Origin: an uncultured Tateyamaria sp.
GTDB taxonomy: Bacteria; Pseudomonadota; Alphaproteobacteria; Rhodobacterales; Rhodobacteraceae
DNA: 64,000 bases
Direction: 5' to 3'
Assembly (NCBI RefSeq): GCF_947487805.1
Contig: NZ_CANKXW010000001.1
Coordinates: 557,501 to 621,500 of the forward strand
Every line of letters begins with the position of its first letter. The first letter of the stretch is position 1. Both the position numbers and the translations under genes were made by a program. Below are positions 1 through 8,801 of the stretch, piece by piece. The notes under the pieces are model-generated. The model was not told the origin of the DNA. It was given only the letters and a program-made list of their open reading frames with translations, and did not search any database.

Positions 1-1216
1 CGACAAGCTGTTTGAATGGGATCCCTATACCCTGCCGATCATCGCGGAGAAGGCCGGTACTGCGAAGTATGTCGACCTCGTGAGCGGCCTGGCCGTGCGC
101 GACGAGACGGACGATGCCACCGGCATGACCCAGAAGATCGTGATCGACTGGCGTGCCGCACCCAAGGGCAATGAGCTGAAGCCGGAGATCATTCTGGTGG
201 GTGAAGACGGGGAACCTGTGCGCAACGATGCCGGCAACCCGATCACCTACGCGATGTCCGTGGATGCCGTTCTGTCGGTGGAAGACGGTCAGGAGGTCGC
301 CGCGGGCGACGTTGTGGCGCGTATTCCGCGCGAAGGTGCCAAGACCAAGGACATCACCGGTGGTCTGCCGCGTGTGGCCGAACTGTTCGAAGCGCGTCGT
401 CCCAAGGATCACGCGATCATCGCGGAAATCGATGGCTACGTGCGTTTCGGCAAGGACTACAAGAACAAGCGCCGTATCGCGATCGAGCCCAGCGACGAGT
501 CGATGGACAAGGTCGAGTACATGGTGCCCAAGGGCAAGCACATCCCGGTGGCCGAGGGCGATTTCGTCCAGAAGGGCGACTACATCATGGATGGCAACCC
601 CGCGCCCCACGATATTCTGGGGATCATGGGTGTCGAGGCGCTGGCCGACTATATGATCAACGAGGTGCAGGAGGTTTACCGACTGCAAGGCGTGAAGATC
701 AACGACAAGCACATCGAGGTCATCGTGCGTCAGATGCTCCAGAAATGGGAGATCGAGGATTCGGGCGACACCACGCTGCTCAAGGGCGAGCATGTGGACA
801 AGCAAGAGTTCGACGCAGCCAACGAAAAGGCGATTTCCAAAGGTGGTCGTCCGGCTCAGGGTGGTCCGATCCTTCTCGGGATCACAAAAGCCTCGCTGCA
901 AACGCGGTCCTTCATCTCGGCGGCGTCGTTCCAGGAAACGACTCGTGTTCTCACCGAGGCTTCGGTGCAGGGCAAGAAGGACAAGCTGGTCGGTCTCAAG
1001 GAGAACGTCATCGTTGGTCGCCTTATCCCCGCAGGGACAGGTGGTGCGACCCAAGCCGTGCGCAAGATTGCGTCGGACCGTGACAACGTGGTGATCGAAG
1101 CGCGTCGCGAAGAGGCCGAAGCCGCGGCGGCACTGGCCGCACCGACAGCGGACGACGTGGTGGGCGGCGATGTCTTTGACACCGTCATCGATCACAGCGA
1201 GGAAAGCCGCGATTGA
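1..1216 (+). CDS. rpoC: DNA-directed RNA polymerase beta' subunit, C-terminal part
   Basis: Open at the left edge (reading frame starts at base 2) and ending in TGA at 1214-1216, this is the last ~404 residues of the beta' subunit of RNA polymerase. The stretch carries the conserved C-terminal features: [13 protein letters not shown] (trigger-loop/bridge region of the jaw), [16 protein letters not shown], the [12 protein letters not shown] [10 protein letters not shown] segment, and [19 protein letters not shown] followed by [17 protein letters not shown]. The acidic, alanine-rich tail is usual in alphaproteobacteria. In many bacteria rpsL follows rpoC directly; here the next gene on this strand is almost 2 kb away and rpsL lies 49.7 kb downstream. 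Identity is certain; only the 5' end is missing. Confidence 0.98.
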   Translation, partial: DKLFEWDPYTLPIIAEKAGTAKYVDLVSGLAVRDETDDATGMTQKIVIDWRAAPKGNELKPEIILVGEDGEPVRNDAGNPITYAMSVDAVLSVEDGQEVAAGDVVARIPREGAKTKDITGGLPRVAELFEARRPKDHAIIAEIDGYVRFGKDYKNKRRIAIEPSDESMDKVEYMVPKGKHIPVAEGDFVQKGDYIMDGNPAPHDILGIMGVEALADYMINEVQEVYRLQGVKINDKHIEVIVRQMLQKWEIEDSGDTTLLKGEHVDKQEFDAANEKAISKGGRPAQGGPILLGITKASLQTRSFISAASFQETTRVLTEASVQGKKDKLVGLKENVIVGRLIPAGTGGATQAVRKIASDRDNVVIEARREEAEAAAALAAPTADDVVGGDVFDTVIDHSEESRD

Positions 1217-1241
1217 TCTGATCAACCGGACCTGAAATTGC

Positions 1242-1275
1242 AAAACCCCCGTCCACTGCGGCGGGGGTTTTCGTT
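1242..1275. terminator. Bidirectional intrinsic terminator between rpoC and pcaG
   Basis: Arms 1242-1251 (AAAACCCCCG) and 1262-1271 (CGGGGGTTTT) form a perfect 10-bp stem with a 10-nt loop. The A/T ends give a U-run on either strand, so it can end rpoC from the left and the pca operon from the right. Confidence 0.9.
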
Positions 1276-1294
1276 TGTGCAGATACCTGCCGCG

Positions 1295-1915
1295 TCAGAT
1301 GTCGAAAAAGATCGTCTCGTCCGGCCCTTGCAGGTGGATGTTGAAAAGGTAAACGCCTTCCGAAGTTTTCTTGGCCAACAGGGTCGGAACACGGTTTTGG
1401 TGTTCGATCCGGCTTAGGATCGGGTCGGCGGCGTTGGCGTCGCCTTCGTCTTCGAAATATATGCGGGTGTGCAGGCCGATATTGATGCCACGCGCCACGA
1501 CCCAGACCGTGATGTGCGGCGCTTGCATGCGGCCATCCGGCCACGGGACGGAGCCGGGTTTGACCGTGTCAAAGCGGAATTCGCCGGTTGTCATGTCCCC
1601 CGGCGACCGACCCCACCCGGTAAAATTCGGATCGGACGCGCCGCGGGTTTCGTTTTGCGATGCAAAAAGGCCCGCTGCGTCGGCTTGCCAGATCTCGACC
1701 ATGGCATCGCGCAGCGGCGTGCCGGTGCCGTCAAAGACGGTGCCGGTGATCGTGATTTCCTGCCCCTGTACGGGGCCAGTTTTCATCGCGGTGCCAAGAT
1801 CGCCGTCATAGATGTCGATGCCGGTGAAATTCGGGGTGCAACCGATATGCACATAGGGGCCCGCGGTCTGGCTGGGACTTTCCCTCAGGACGTTGCGGTC
1901 TTGCGGCATGGTCAC
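1295..1915 (-). CDS. pcaG: Protocatechuate 3,4-dioxygenase alpha subunit
   Basis: 206 residues. PcaG is the non-iron-binding half of the alpha/beta protomer of protocatechuate 3,4-dioxygenase, which cleaves protocatechuate between its hydroxyls to beta-carboxy-cis,cis-muconate in the cytoplasm. Visible family features are [10 protein letters not shown] near the N-terminus, the [10 protein letters not shown] beta-sandwich motif, and SVPWPDG...APHITVWV, where the HxH iron motif of the beta subunit is replaced by HIT, as expected for alpha. The GTG at 1915 overlaps the pcaH stop codon by 4 bases and has AAGGA at a 6-nt distance; the ATG at 1909 is a less well spaced alternative. Last gene of a minus-strand pcaC-pcaH-pcaG operon. 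Confidence 0.95.
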   Translation of the reverse strand: MTMPQDRNVLRESPSQTAGPYVHIGCTPNFTGIDIYDGDLGTAMKTGPVQGQEITITGTVFDGTGTPLRDAMVEIWQADAAGLFASQNETRGASDPNFTGWGRSPGDMTTGEFRFDTVKPGSVPWPDGRMQAPHITVWVVARGINIGLHTRIYFEDEGDANAADPILSRIEHQNRVPTLLAKKTSEGVYLFNIHLQGPDETIFFDI

Positions 1916-2658
1916 ATCCCGTCCTTGCGATTTTCGAAAAAGGTCTGCCGCCGCCCGCGCAGCACGATATCGAATTTAAACGCACGGCTGTCCATCGGTA
2001 CGGTCCGGTGCATGTCCAGCGGCGCGGTCAGCGCGTCGACCGCCTCTTGGGATTTCAGGGCACCGACGATGGGGCAGAGCGGGATATGCGGGTCGCCTTC
2101 GAAATACATCTGGGTGATAAGCCGTTGCGCAAACCCGTGGCCGAAGACCGAGAAATGGATATGCGCTGGCCGCCAGTCGTTCATGCCATTGGGCCAAGGG
2201 TAGGGGCCGGGATAGACGGTGTGGAATTCATAGGACCCATCGGCGGCCGTGATCGTCCGCCCGCAGCCCCCGAAATTCGGGTCAAGCGGGGCGAGGTAGC
2301 TTTCCTTTTTGTGGCGATATCTGCCACCTGCATTTGCCTGCCAAATTTCGAGCAGCGCGCCTGGAACCGGGCGAGCCATTTCGTCCAGAACGCGTCCATG
2401 CACGATGATGCGCGGGCCGATGGCAGACTGTCCTTGGGTCGCAAAGTTGTGCAGCAGATCGTTGTCTAGCGCCCCAAGGATCCCATGACCAAAGATGGGC
2501 GCGGTTTCTTCGCTAAGCGAGGAGGGAAAGGACAGAAGGGCCGCGCTTGGGCTGCGTTTGACGGAGGTTTTGTAAGGCGGCGTCAGCGCATCGGGTTGCC
2601 ACGTCCGGTCGCGCGGCACGTAACCGCCGAGGCTGGGGGTGAGCGTGGGCCCGCTCAT
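1912..2658 (-). CDS. pcaH: Protocatechuate 3,4-dioxygenase beta subunit
   Basis: 248 residues; the catalytic, non-heme Fe(III)-binding subunit of the intradiol dioxygenase. All four expected iron ligands can be placed: Tyr114 in GGRY, Tyr153 in GPYPW, and His166 and His168 in RPAHIHFS, with Arg163 just before. The long N-terminal extension before the beta-sandwich is typical of PcaH. Translationally coupled on both sides: its start overlaps the pcaC stop (ATGA-type) and its stop overlaps the pcaG start. No pcaQ regulator, pcaD or pcaB gene is adjacent, so the rest of the beta-ketoadipate branch must be elsewhere. Confidence 0.97.
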   Translation of the reverse strand: MSGPTLTPSLGGYVPRDRTWQPDALTPPYKTSVKRSPSAALLSFPSSLSEETAPIFGHGILGALDNDLLHNFATQGQSAIGPRIIVHGRVLDEMARPVPGALLEIWQANAGGRYRHKKESYLAPLDPNFGGCGRTITAADGSYEFHTVYPGPYPWPNGMNDWRPAHIHFSVFGHGFAQRLITQMYFEGDPHIPLCPIVGALKSQEAVDALTAPLDMHRTVPMDSRAFKFDIVLRGRRQTFFENRKDGM

Positions 2659-3035
2659 GATCCGGCTTCCATTTCCTTGAACGTCTGCTTGGCTAGTTTG
2701 ATGGCATGGTTGGCCTTGGGTACGCCCGCATAGACGGCCACGTGCAGGAACGCCTGCATCACGTCATCCTGCGATGCGCCGGTGTTGGCCGTGGCGCGGA
2801 TGTGCATGGGGATTTCCTCGAAGTTGCCGGTGGCGGCCAGCAATGCAAGCGTCAGCATCGACCGCTCGCGACGGGAAATCGTGTCATCGGCCCAGACTGT
2901 GCCCCATGCCCCTTCGGTGATCAGGGTCTGGAACGGCGCGTCGAAGGCTGTCTTGGCCGCTTCTGCCCGGTCGACATGCGCGTCGCCAAGAACCTCGCGG
3001 CGGGTTTGCATGCCTTGCTCTAGCCTATTGCTCAC
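2655..3035 (-). CDS. pcaC: 4-carboxymuconolactone decarboxylase
   Basis: 126 residues, AhpD/CMD-fold alpha-helical protein. It converts gamma-carboxymuconolactone to beta-ketoadipate enol-lactone, two steps after PcaGH in protocatechuate breakdown. Recognisable segments are [16 protein letters not shown] (here [15 protein letters not shown]), [23 protein letters not shown], [13 protein letters not shown] and [13 protein letters not shown]. The GTG start at 3035 has AGGGA about 9 nt upstream; ATG at 3011 would give a protein 8 residues shorter. First gene of the pcaCHG operon, divergent from the aldehyde dehydrogenase gene; the 178-bp gap between them must hold both promoters. Confidence 0.93.
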   Translation of the reverse strand: MSNRLEQGMQTRREVLGDAHVDRAEAAKTAFDAPFQTLITEGAWGTVWADDTISRRERSMLTLALLAATGNFEEIPMHIRATANTGASQDDVMQAFLHVAVYAGVPKANHAIKLAKQTFKEMEAGS

Positions 3036-3213
3036 GTTGTGATTTCCCTGACTGTTACTGCGATCATTCTGGATATCCGCCCCTTTGGCAAAGGATATTC
3101 ACTACATGTCAAACCCAGTGATGTGGGCAAAACCAATTGACAGGGGCGGGAACAGGATAGACTCTATAAAAATAAAACAATGGTTCAAATAGTGAGCCAA
3201 GAAGGGGGTGAAA
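3036..3213. promoter_or_regulatory. Divergent control region of pcaCHG and the aldehyde dehydrogenase operon
   Basis: The gap is unusually AT-rich for this window. It contains a perfect dyad CCTTTG-g-CAAAGG at 3082-3094, a TTGACA hexamer (3137-3142) and an A/T tract (TATAAAAATAAAA) before the plus-strand gene. I see no match to the known PcaQ operator. The dyad could be a regulator site, but that is inference. Confidence 0.35.
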
Positions 3214-4698
3214 ATGGATCAAGCCTCAATTGATGCGTTGCGCGCAGCCCCTGTTGCCGCCTTTGGTCACTGGATCAACGGGGCCTCCGTGCCCGCATCG
3301 GATGGGCAGGCGATGGAGGTCCAGTCGCCCATCGATGGGACCGTCTTGACCACGGTGGCGCGCGGCACACGCGCGGACATGGACGCCGCGATTGCTGCCG
3401 CCCGCGCGACCTTTGAAGATGGCAGGTGGGCGTCGCAGGCTCCGGCTGCACGCAAAAAGGTGCTGATGCGCTGGGCCGATCTGATCGACGCGCATGCGTT
3501 GGAACTGGCCGTGTTGGGCGTCCGCGACAATGGAACCGAGATCAGCATGGCCCTGAAGGCAGAGCCGGGTTCGGCAGCCAACACCATCCGCTACTACGCG
3601 GAGGCGCTGGACAAGGTCTATGGAGAGGTCGCCCCGACCGCGGGGGATGTTCTGGGCCTGATCCACAAGGAACCTGTGGGTGTGGTTGGTGCGATCATTC
3701 CGTGGAACTTCCCCCTGATGATCGGCGCGTGGAAACTGGGTCCTGCGCTGGCGATGGGCAATTCGGTTGTGGTCAAACCTGCGGAAACCGCATCCCTGTC
3801 GCTGTTGCGCATGGTCGAGCTTGCTTACGAGGCCGGGTTGCCGCCCGGCGTTCTGAACGCGGTGACAGGTGAGGGCGCCATTGTTGGCGAGGCCATGGGC
3901 CTGTCGATCGACGTGGACGTTCTGGTTTTCACCGGCTCTGGCACGACGGGGCGGCGATTGCTCGACTATGCGGCGCGGTCCAACATGAAGCGCGTATATC
4001 TCGAACTAGGCGGCAAGTCCCCTAACATCGTCTTTGCCGACACGCCGGATCTGGACAACGCGGCCAAGGTGACGGCGGCAGGGATCTTTCGCAATGCGGG
4101 GCAAGTCTGCGTCGCGGGGTCGCGCCTGTTGGTAGAGGCGTCGATCCACGACGATTTCGTATCTGCCGTGGCGCGCCATGCCGAAGCGATGCGGGTGGGC
4201 GATCCGTTGTCCCTCGATACTGCGATCGGGGCTGTCAATTCGGCCCCGCAGTTGCAGCAGAACCTTGATTTCGTTGCCACCGCACGGGCCGAGGGCGGGC
4301 AGGTGGTGACGGGCGGCAAACAGGTGCGCAAGGAGACTGGCGGCTTTTACATGGCGCCCACGATTGTCACCGGTGTTGCACCGGGCGCGACGCTGGCGCA
4401 GCGCGAGGTATTCGGACCGGTTCTGGCCGTAACGCCATTTGACGCGGAGGGGGAGGCCGTACGGTTGGCCAATGGCACGATATACGGTCTGGCGGGGGCG
4501 GTCTGGACGTCCAACCTGTCCCGCGCGCACCGGATGGTGCGGGCAGTTCGCACCGGGGTCATGCATGTGAACACCTATGGCGGTGCGGACGGGACCGTCC
4601 CTTTGGGCGGCGTTGGGCAATCGGGCAATGGCAGTGACAAGTCGCTCCACGCGCTGGAAAAATACATCAATCTCAAGACGGCGTGGATCAAGCTTTAG
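3214..4698 (+). CDS. NAD(P)-dependent aldehyde dehydrogenase family protein
   Basis: 494 residues; a full-length aldehyde dehydrogenase superfamily enzyme, oxidising an aldehyde to its carboxylate with NAD(P)+. The cofactor-binding PWNFPLMIGAWKLGPALAMGN segment lies near residues 160-180, the general-base Glu in LELGGKSPNIVF near 265, and the nucleophilic Cys in NAGQVCVAGSR near 300. Start: GTG 3208 is in frame but sits on the GGGGG ribosome-binding site (3204-3208), so ATG 3214 is preferred. The substrate is unknown; closeness to PHB/betaine-type ALDHs cannot be resolved by eye. It lies 10 bp upstream of a Tm-1-like gene and divergent from pcaCHG, suggesting an aromatic or C1-related aldehyde, but this is inference. 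Confidence 0.9.
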   Translation: MDQASIDALRAAPVAAFGHWINGASVPASDGQAMEVQSPIDGTVLTTVARGTRADMDAAIAAARATFEDGRWASQAPAARKKVLMRWADLIDAHALELAVLGVRDNGTEISMALKAEPGSAANTIRYYAEALDKVYGEVAPTAGDVLGLIHKEPVGVVGAIIPWNFPLMIGAWKLGPALAMGNSVVVKPAETASLSLLRMVELAYEAGLPPGVLNAVTGEGAIVGEAMGLSIDVDVLVFTGSGTTGRRLLDYAARSNMKRVYLELGGKSPNIVFADTPDLDNAAKVTAAGIFRNAGQVCVAGSRLLVEASIHDDFVSAVARHAEAMRVGDPLSLDTAIGAVNSAPQLQQNLDFVATARAEGGQVVTGGKQVRKETGGFYMAPTIVTGVAPGATLAQREVFGPVLAVTPFDAEGEAVRLANGTIYGLAGAVWTSNLSRAHRMVRAVRTGVMHVNTYGGADGTVPLGGVGQSGNGSDKSLHALEKYINLKTAWIKL

Positions 4699-4708
4699 GA
4701 GTGTAGGC

Positions 4709-5953
4709 ATGACGGACAAGACGATTCTGGTTGTCGGCACCTATGACACGAAGTCGGATGAGTTGGCGTTTCTTGCGGACGTGATCCGGGGGCAGGGAGG
4801 GCGCGTGCGCACCATGGATGTGTCTGTTCTGGGGGACCCGCCCGTACCTGTGGACTATTCCAAGCATGATGTCGCGGCCGAGGGCGGCAGCAGCATCGAG
4901 GCGGCCAAGGCGGCGGGCGACGAAAATCATGCGATGCAGATCATGGCCACCGGGACCGCCCATCTTGCGTCCCGCGTCTATGCCGAAGGGCTGTTTGACG
5001 GGGTAATCGTTCTGGGCGGGACGATGGGTACGGATCTGGCGCTGGATGTCTGTGCGGCCCTTCCCTTGGGGGTGCCCAAATACATCGTGTCGACGGTGTC
5101 CTTTTCCCCGTTGATCCCGGCCGAGCGGTTGGCCGCTGACACACAGATGATACTGTGGGCCGGTGGGCTGTATGGGCTGAACGAGGTGTGCAAGGCGTCG
5201 CTCAGCCAGGCGGCGGGGGCGGTTCTGGGTGCGGCGCGCGCGGTCGTTCCGCCGGACCGTGCGAAACCGTTGATCGGGATGACGTCGCTGGGCAAATCGG
5301 CCTTGCGCTACATGGTGCCGCTGAAACCGGCGCTGGAGGCACGGGGGTTCGAGGTTGCGGTGTTCCACGCAACGGGCATGGGCGGGCGCGCGTTTGAGGC
5401 GCTTGCCGATCAGGGCGCGTTTGCCTGTGTATTTGATTTCTGCACCCAGGAACTGGGCAACCACATTCATGGGTCGAATATCTCCGCAGGGGCCGGGCGG
5501 TTGACCCATGCGGGCAAGCGCGGGATTCCGCAACTGGTTGCGCCGGGGTGCTATGATCTGGTGGATCTGGTCGGGTGGCAGCCACTGCCCAAGAAATGGT
5601 CCGGGCATCTTAGCCATGCGCACAACCGGTTGCTTACATCCGTCGTACTGAACACCGCGGAACGCCGCGCTGTGGCACAGGCCCATGCGGAGCAACTGGC
5701 GCAGGCGACAGGACCGGTCGCGGTGCTTTTGCCGCAACACGGGCTCGGTGAATGGGACCGCGAAGGGGCGGATCTGCACGATCGCGCAGGTCTTGACGCG
5801 TTCCTGTCGGCGTTCGAGGGCGCAATGCCCGCACATGTCGACGTGCACCGCATCGCGGGGCATATCAACGATCCCATCTTTGCCGAAACAGCGCTGAGCA
5901 TCTTTGATGCGTGGTGTGCCCGAGGGGTGGTGGCGCCTGCCATCGGCAAATGA
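4709..5953 (+). CDS. Tm-1-like ATP-binding domain protein (UPF0261)
   Basis: 414 residues matching the Tm-1-like/UPF0261 family, named after the tomato Tm-1 resistance protein. N-terminal half: ILVVGTYDTKSDELAFL and a nucleotide-handling core with GVIVLGGTMGTDLA; C-terminal half: IGMTSLGKSALRYMVPLKPALEARGFEVAVFHATGMGGRAFE and ICTQELGNHIHG-like FCTQELGNHIHGSN. The bacterial proteins have no firmly established reaction and are usually next to a TIM-barrel partner, which is absent here. ATG 4709 has AGGAG at 4697-4701; the reading frame is open further upstream inside the ALDH gene, but no start there has such a site. Probably co-transcribed with the ALDH. Confidence 0.88.
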   Translation: MTDKTILVVGTYDTKSDELAFLADVIRGQGGRVRTMDVSVLGDPPVPVDYSKHDVAAEGGSSIEAAKAAGDENHAMQIMATGTAHLASRVYAEGLFDGVIVLGGTMGTDLALDVCAALPLGVPKYIVSTVSFSPLIPAERLAADTQMILWAGGLYGLNEVCKASLSQAAGAVLGAARAVVPPDRAKPLIGMTSLGKSALRYMVPLKPALEARGFEVAVFHATGMGGRAFEALADQGAFACVFDFCTQELGNHIHGSNISAGAGRLTHAGKRGIPQLVAPGCYDLVDLVGWQPLPKKWSGHLSHAHNRLLTSVVLNTAERRAVAQAHAEQLAQATGPVAVLLPQHGLGEWDREGADLHDRAGLDAFLSAFEGAMPAHVDVHRIAGHINDPIFAETALSIFDAWCARGVVAPAIGK

Positions 5954-5985
5954 TCGCCATGTCGCCTTGCCTCACGATCCTGTGA

Positions 5986-6065
5986 CTGCAAGCCCGTGTC
6001 TTGCAGGGTGTGATCTCTCGACTTAAGGGACCATGTACTATGTTCGAAGGTGACAGGATCGAACA
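5986..6065 (+). promoter_or_regulatory. Two perfect inverted repeats ahead of the Tat-exported gene
   Basis: CTGCAAG at 5986-5992 pairs with CTTGCAG at 6000-6006 (7-nt loop). TGTTCGA at 6041-6047 pairs with TCGAACA at 6059-6065 (11-nt loop). The second repeat ends one base before the GGAG ribosome-binding site of the gene at 6079. They could be operators, or hairpins controlling translation; nothing decides between these. Confidence 0.4.
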
Positions 6066-6078
6066 GGAGATCACGGGT

Positions 6079-6564
6079 ATGACCGATTTCGTGCCAACGC
6101 GCAGACAGGTGATGGCCTCTGCCGGGGCTGTTCTGGCCACGGGTTTGTGGCGGCCCGTGCTGGCCAACGGGCTGGCACCTACGCCGACCATGCGAGGCGG
6201 GGCCAACAATTACCGTCCCGGCGCGCCCATCGTGGAGCGGATCGGCGGCGGCGGGTTCTGGATGTCAGGTACGGTGCGGCGCGCGGGCGATGGTGCGCCG
6301 CTCGAAGGGATCCGTATCCAGATCTGGGCGCACACGACCGAAGGGCACGAGCGCGACCCTCAGAGCCACGGCGCGACGCTGACAGATGCACGAGGTGTCT
6401 TCCGCCTCGAGATGCCGCAGATCGTGCCGGCCTTTGGGCAGGCGCACGGGCATCTGGCCTATGATGACCCCGAGTTTGACACGGTGTTCCTGCGCCCCGT
6501 GATGGCACGGTCCAGCGATACCAGCTTGCAGGCCGATTTCGTGCTGAACCCCGCCGGGGCCTGA
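6079..6564 (+). CDS. Tat-exported intradiol-dioxygenase-like protein
   Basis: 161 residues. It begins with a twin-arginine signal (TRRQVMASAGAVLATG, Arg8-Arg9, likely cleavage after the VLA at about residue 29). Folded cofactor-containing export to the periplasm is therefore expected. The rest looks like the intradiol-dioxygenase beta-sandwich: SGTVRRAGDGAPLEGIRIQIW parallels the PcaH/PcaG motif before the first iron-ligand tyrosine, and QAHGHLAY has the HxH pair (His123, His125). The two ligand tyrosines of PcaH appear to be missing (GRY becomes GHE; no GPYPW). ATG 6079 has AGGAG 9 nt upstream and places the signal at the N-terminus; TTG 6001 and ATG 6040 are poorer. It overlaps the next gene by one base. 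Function unknown. Confidence 0.75.
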   Translation: MTDFVPTRRQVMASAGAVLATGLWRPVLANGLAPTPTMRGGANNYRPGAPIVERIGGGGFWMSGTVRRAGDGAPLEGIRIQIWAHTTEGHERDPQSHGATLTDARGVFRLEMPQIVPAFGQAHGHLAYDDPEFDTVFLRPVMARSSDTSLQADFVLNPAGA

Positions 6565-7172
6565 TGGCGCGCCCTGCGGCGTCCTTGTGGCGCACGGTTG
6601 CGATCTGGGGGCTGTTGGCGGTTGTTCTGGTTGTACCGCTGGTGGCGGCGGCTGGCAGTCCGCTGCTCGCGTGGCGCGACCCAATTTATATTGCCGCGAG
6701 TTTTGCAGGCGTGCTGGCGCTGGCCGTTCTGGTGTGCCAGCCGCTGTTGGCAGGCGGAGATCTGCCGCGCCTCTCCCGGCCTGCGGGTCGTTTGGTGCAT
6801 CGCGTGCTGGGGGCTGCGGTGGTGGGGCTGGTGCTCGTTCACCTGATCGGGCTGTGGCTGACCAGCCCGCCGGATGTGGTGGATGCGCTATTGTTGCGGT
6901 CACCGACCCCGTTTTCTGTCTGGGGCGTCGTGGCGATGTGGGCGGTTTTTGCAGCGGCTCTTATGGCCACACTGCGCCGACGCCTCAGATTGCACCCCGT
7001 CACGTGGCGCCGCGTGCACACGGCGCTTGCCGCGGTGATTGTATCCGCCACGGTGATCCACGCGCTCCTAATCGAGGGCACGATGGAGCCTGTGACCAAG
7101 ATCGCCGTGAGTATCGCGGCCCTCGCAGGTGCCGCGATGGCGCTGTGGCGTGTTTGGCGACGGGTCAGGTGA
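6564..7172 (+). CDS. Ferric-reductase-like transmembrane heme-b protein
   Basis: 202 residues with six predicted membrane helices (about 11-30, 41-62, 77-99, 117-137, 151-171, 178-197). Two helices each carry a pair of histidines exactly 14 residues apart: His79/His93 and His152/His166. This is the bis-His pattern of the ferric reductase/NOX/MsrQ superfamily, holding two stacked b hemes across the inner membrane. No NAD(P)H- or FAD-binding domain follows, as in MsrQ (YedZ). ATG 6564 overlaps the stop of the Tat-exported gene (TGATG), so the two are translationally coupled. By analogy with MsrP-MsrQ it could pass quinol electrons to its periplasmic partner; that role is inference. Confidence 0.85.
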   Translation: MARPAASLWRTVAIWGLLAVVLVVPLVAAAGSPLLAWRDPIYIAASFAGVLALAVLVCQPLLAGGDLPRLSRPAGRLVHRVLGAAVVGLVLVHLIGLWLTSPPDVVDALLLRSPTPFSVWGVVAMWAVFAAALMATLRRRLRLHPVTWRRVHTALAAVIVSATVIHALLIEGTMEPVTKIAVSIAALAGAAMALWRVWRRVR

Positions 7173-8790
7173 TCACGTCGGGGGCCGTGCGGTCGGTATG
7201 GGCGGCGATGCCGATCACGGTTTCGGCGGCGGCGATCACATCGGCCAGCGCCTCTTGGGGGTCGAGGTTCAGCTGCTCGGTATCCAGCTTTTCCAGATAA
7301 AGCCGCAGGGTTGCGCCGCTGGTTCCCGTGCCCGACAGGCGCACGACAAACCGAGCGCCGCCTTCGAAAACGACGCGGACGCCTTGGCGTTCGGACGTGC
7401 TGCCATCGACCGGATCCAGATAGGCGTAGTCATCGGCATCGATGACGGTCAGCGGGCCAAAGGTCTGTCCGGGAAGGTCGTGCAGCTTGCCGCGCAAGCC
7501 GGACATCAGGGCATCTGCCTTGTCCGTCTCGATCGCTTCGAAGTCGTGGCGCGAGTAATAGTTGCGTCCGAATCGCGCCCAGTGATCCTGCATCAATTGC
7601 GGCACGGATTTGCCCGTGGTGGCCATGATGTTGAGCCACATCAGAATGGCCCACACGCCGTCCTTTTCGCGGACATGGTCCGAGCCTGTGCCAAAGCTTT
7701 CCTCGCCACAGAGCGACACCCGCCCGTCATCCATCAGGTTGCCAAAGAATTTCCAGCCCGTGGGCGTTTCATAGCAATCGATGCCCAGTGCCTCGGCCAC
7801 ACGGTCAACGGCGGCCGAGGTCGGCATGGACCGCGCCACGCCCTTGAGGCCACCGCTGTAGCCTGGGGCCAGATGCGCGTTGGCGGCAATCACCGCAAGG
7901 CTGTCGGACGGGCTGACATAGCAGCCGGGGCCGACGATCATGTTGCGGTCGCCATCGCCGTCCGACGCCGCGCCGAAACCAGGGGCTGCGTCCCCCATCA
8001 TTTCGGCCATCAACTCGTGCGCCCAAGTGGGGTTGGGGTCGGGGTGCATGCCGCCGAAATCGGGCAAGGGGGTTCCATGTGTCACCGTGCCTTTGGGCGC
8101 GCCGAGGGCGTCTTCGAGGATGGCGCGGCCGTAGGGGCCGGTGATCGCGCACATGGCGTCGAACCGGATTTGCATGCCGCCCGCGATCATCTTGGCGATG
8201 GCGTCAAAGTCGAACAGGCTGCGCATCAGGTCGACATAGGCCGACACCGGGTCGACAATTTCGACCTCCATCGCGCCAAGCTGCGTAGTGCCCAACTGGC
8301 TGAGGTCCACGGGCGCGCCTTGCCAGATGTAGTAGGCGTCCAGCGTTTCGGTCCGTGCATGGATGGCGTTGGTCACAGCTTCGGGGGCGGGGCCGCCATT
8401 TGGCATGTTGAACTTGATCCCGAAATCTTCGTCGATGCCGCCGGGATTGTGGCTGGCCGACAGGATCACGCCGCCATCGGTGCCACGGGTGCGGATCAGG
8501 TTGGACGCGGCAGGCGTAGAAAGCAGCGCGTTTTGCCCGACAATGGCGCGCGCGGCGCCGTTCGCCTCGGCCATGGCGAGAATGGTTTGCGTGGCGGTGT
8601 CATTGTGAAACCGGCCATCGCCGCCGACCACGAGAGTTTTGCCCGCAACGCCGCCGACCCCGTCGAACATCGCCTGGACAAAGTTTTCGAGGTAATGCGC
8701 CCCCATGAATACCCGCGTTTTCTTGCGCAGGCCCGACGTTCCCGGCTTTTGCCCGGCAATGGGGGCGGTCGTGATCGTCGTGCGGGTCAT
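7165..8790 (-). CDS. pgm: Phosphoglucomutase (alpha-D-glucose phosphate-specific)
   Basis: 541 residues, the usual length for alpha-D-glucose phosphomutase, interconverting glucose-1-phosphate and glucose-6-phosphate and so linking glycogen to glycolysis. The phosphorylated serine is Ser113 in the SASHNPGG loop; the Mg2+ loop SDGDGDRN and sugar-binding GEESFG are both present, and the C-terminal RLSGTGTSGATLRLY phosphate-binding loop is intact. ATG 8790 follows AAAGGA; the frame extends upstream without a plausible start. Last gene of the glycogen operon, 11 bp after glgX, and its stop overlaps by 8 bp the convergent heme-b gene's stop, with no terminator visible between them. Confidence 0.96.
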   Translation of the reverse strand: MTRTTITTAPIAGQKPGTSGLRKKTRVFMGAHYLENFVQAMFDGVGGVAGKTLVVGGDGRFHNDTATQTILAMAEANGAARAIVGQNALLSTPAASNLIRTRGTDGGVILSASHNPGGIDEDFGIKFNMPNGGPAPEAVTNAIHARTETLDAYYIWQGAPVDLSQLGTTQLGAMEVEIVDPVSAYVDLMRSLFDFDAIAKMIAGGMQIRFDAMCAITGPYGRAILEDALGAPKGTVTHGTPLPDFGGMHPDPNPTWAHELMAEMMGDAAPGFGAASDGDGDRNMIVGPGCYVSPSDSLAVIAANAHLAPGYSGGLKGVARSMPTSAAVDRVAEALGIDCYETPTGWKFFGNLMDDGRVSLCGEESFGTGSDHVREKDGVWAILMWLNIMATTGKSVPQLMQDHWARFGRNYYSRHDFEAIETDKADALMSGLRGKLHDLPGQTFGPLTVIDADDYAYLDPVDGSTSERQGVRVVFEGGARFVVRLSGTGTSGATLRLYLEKLDTEQLNLDPQEALADVIAAAETVIGIAAHTDRTAPDVIT

Positions 8791-8801
8791 GTCATGTCCT
8801 T

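Noticed and set aside
3036-3213. PcaQ operator between pcaC and the aldehyde dehydrogenase gene
   Set aside because: No ATAACC-N4-GGTTAA-like match seen; the only clear palindrome is CCTTTG-g-CAAAGG.
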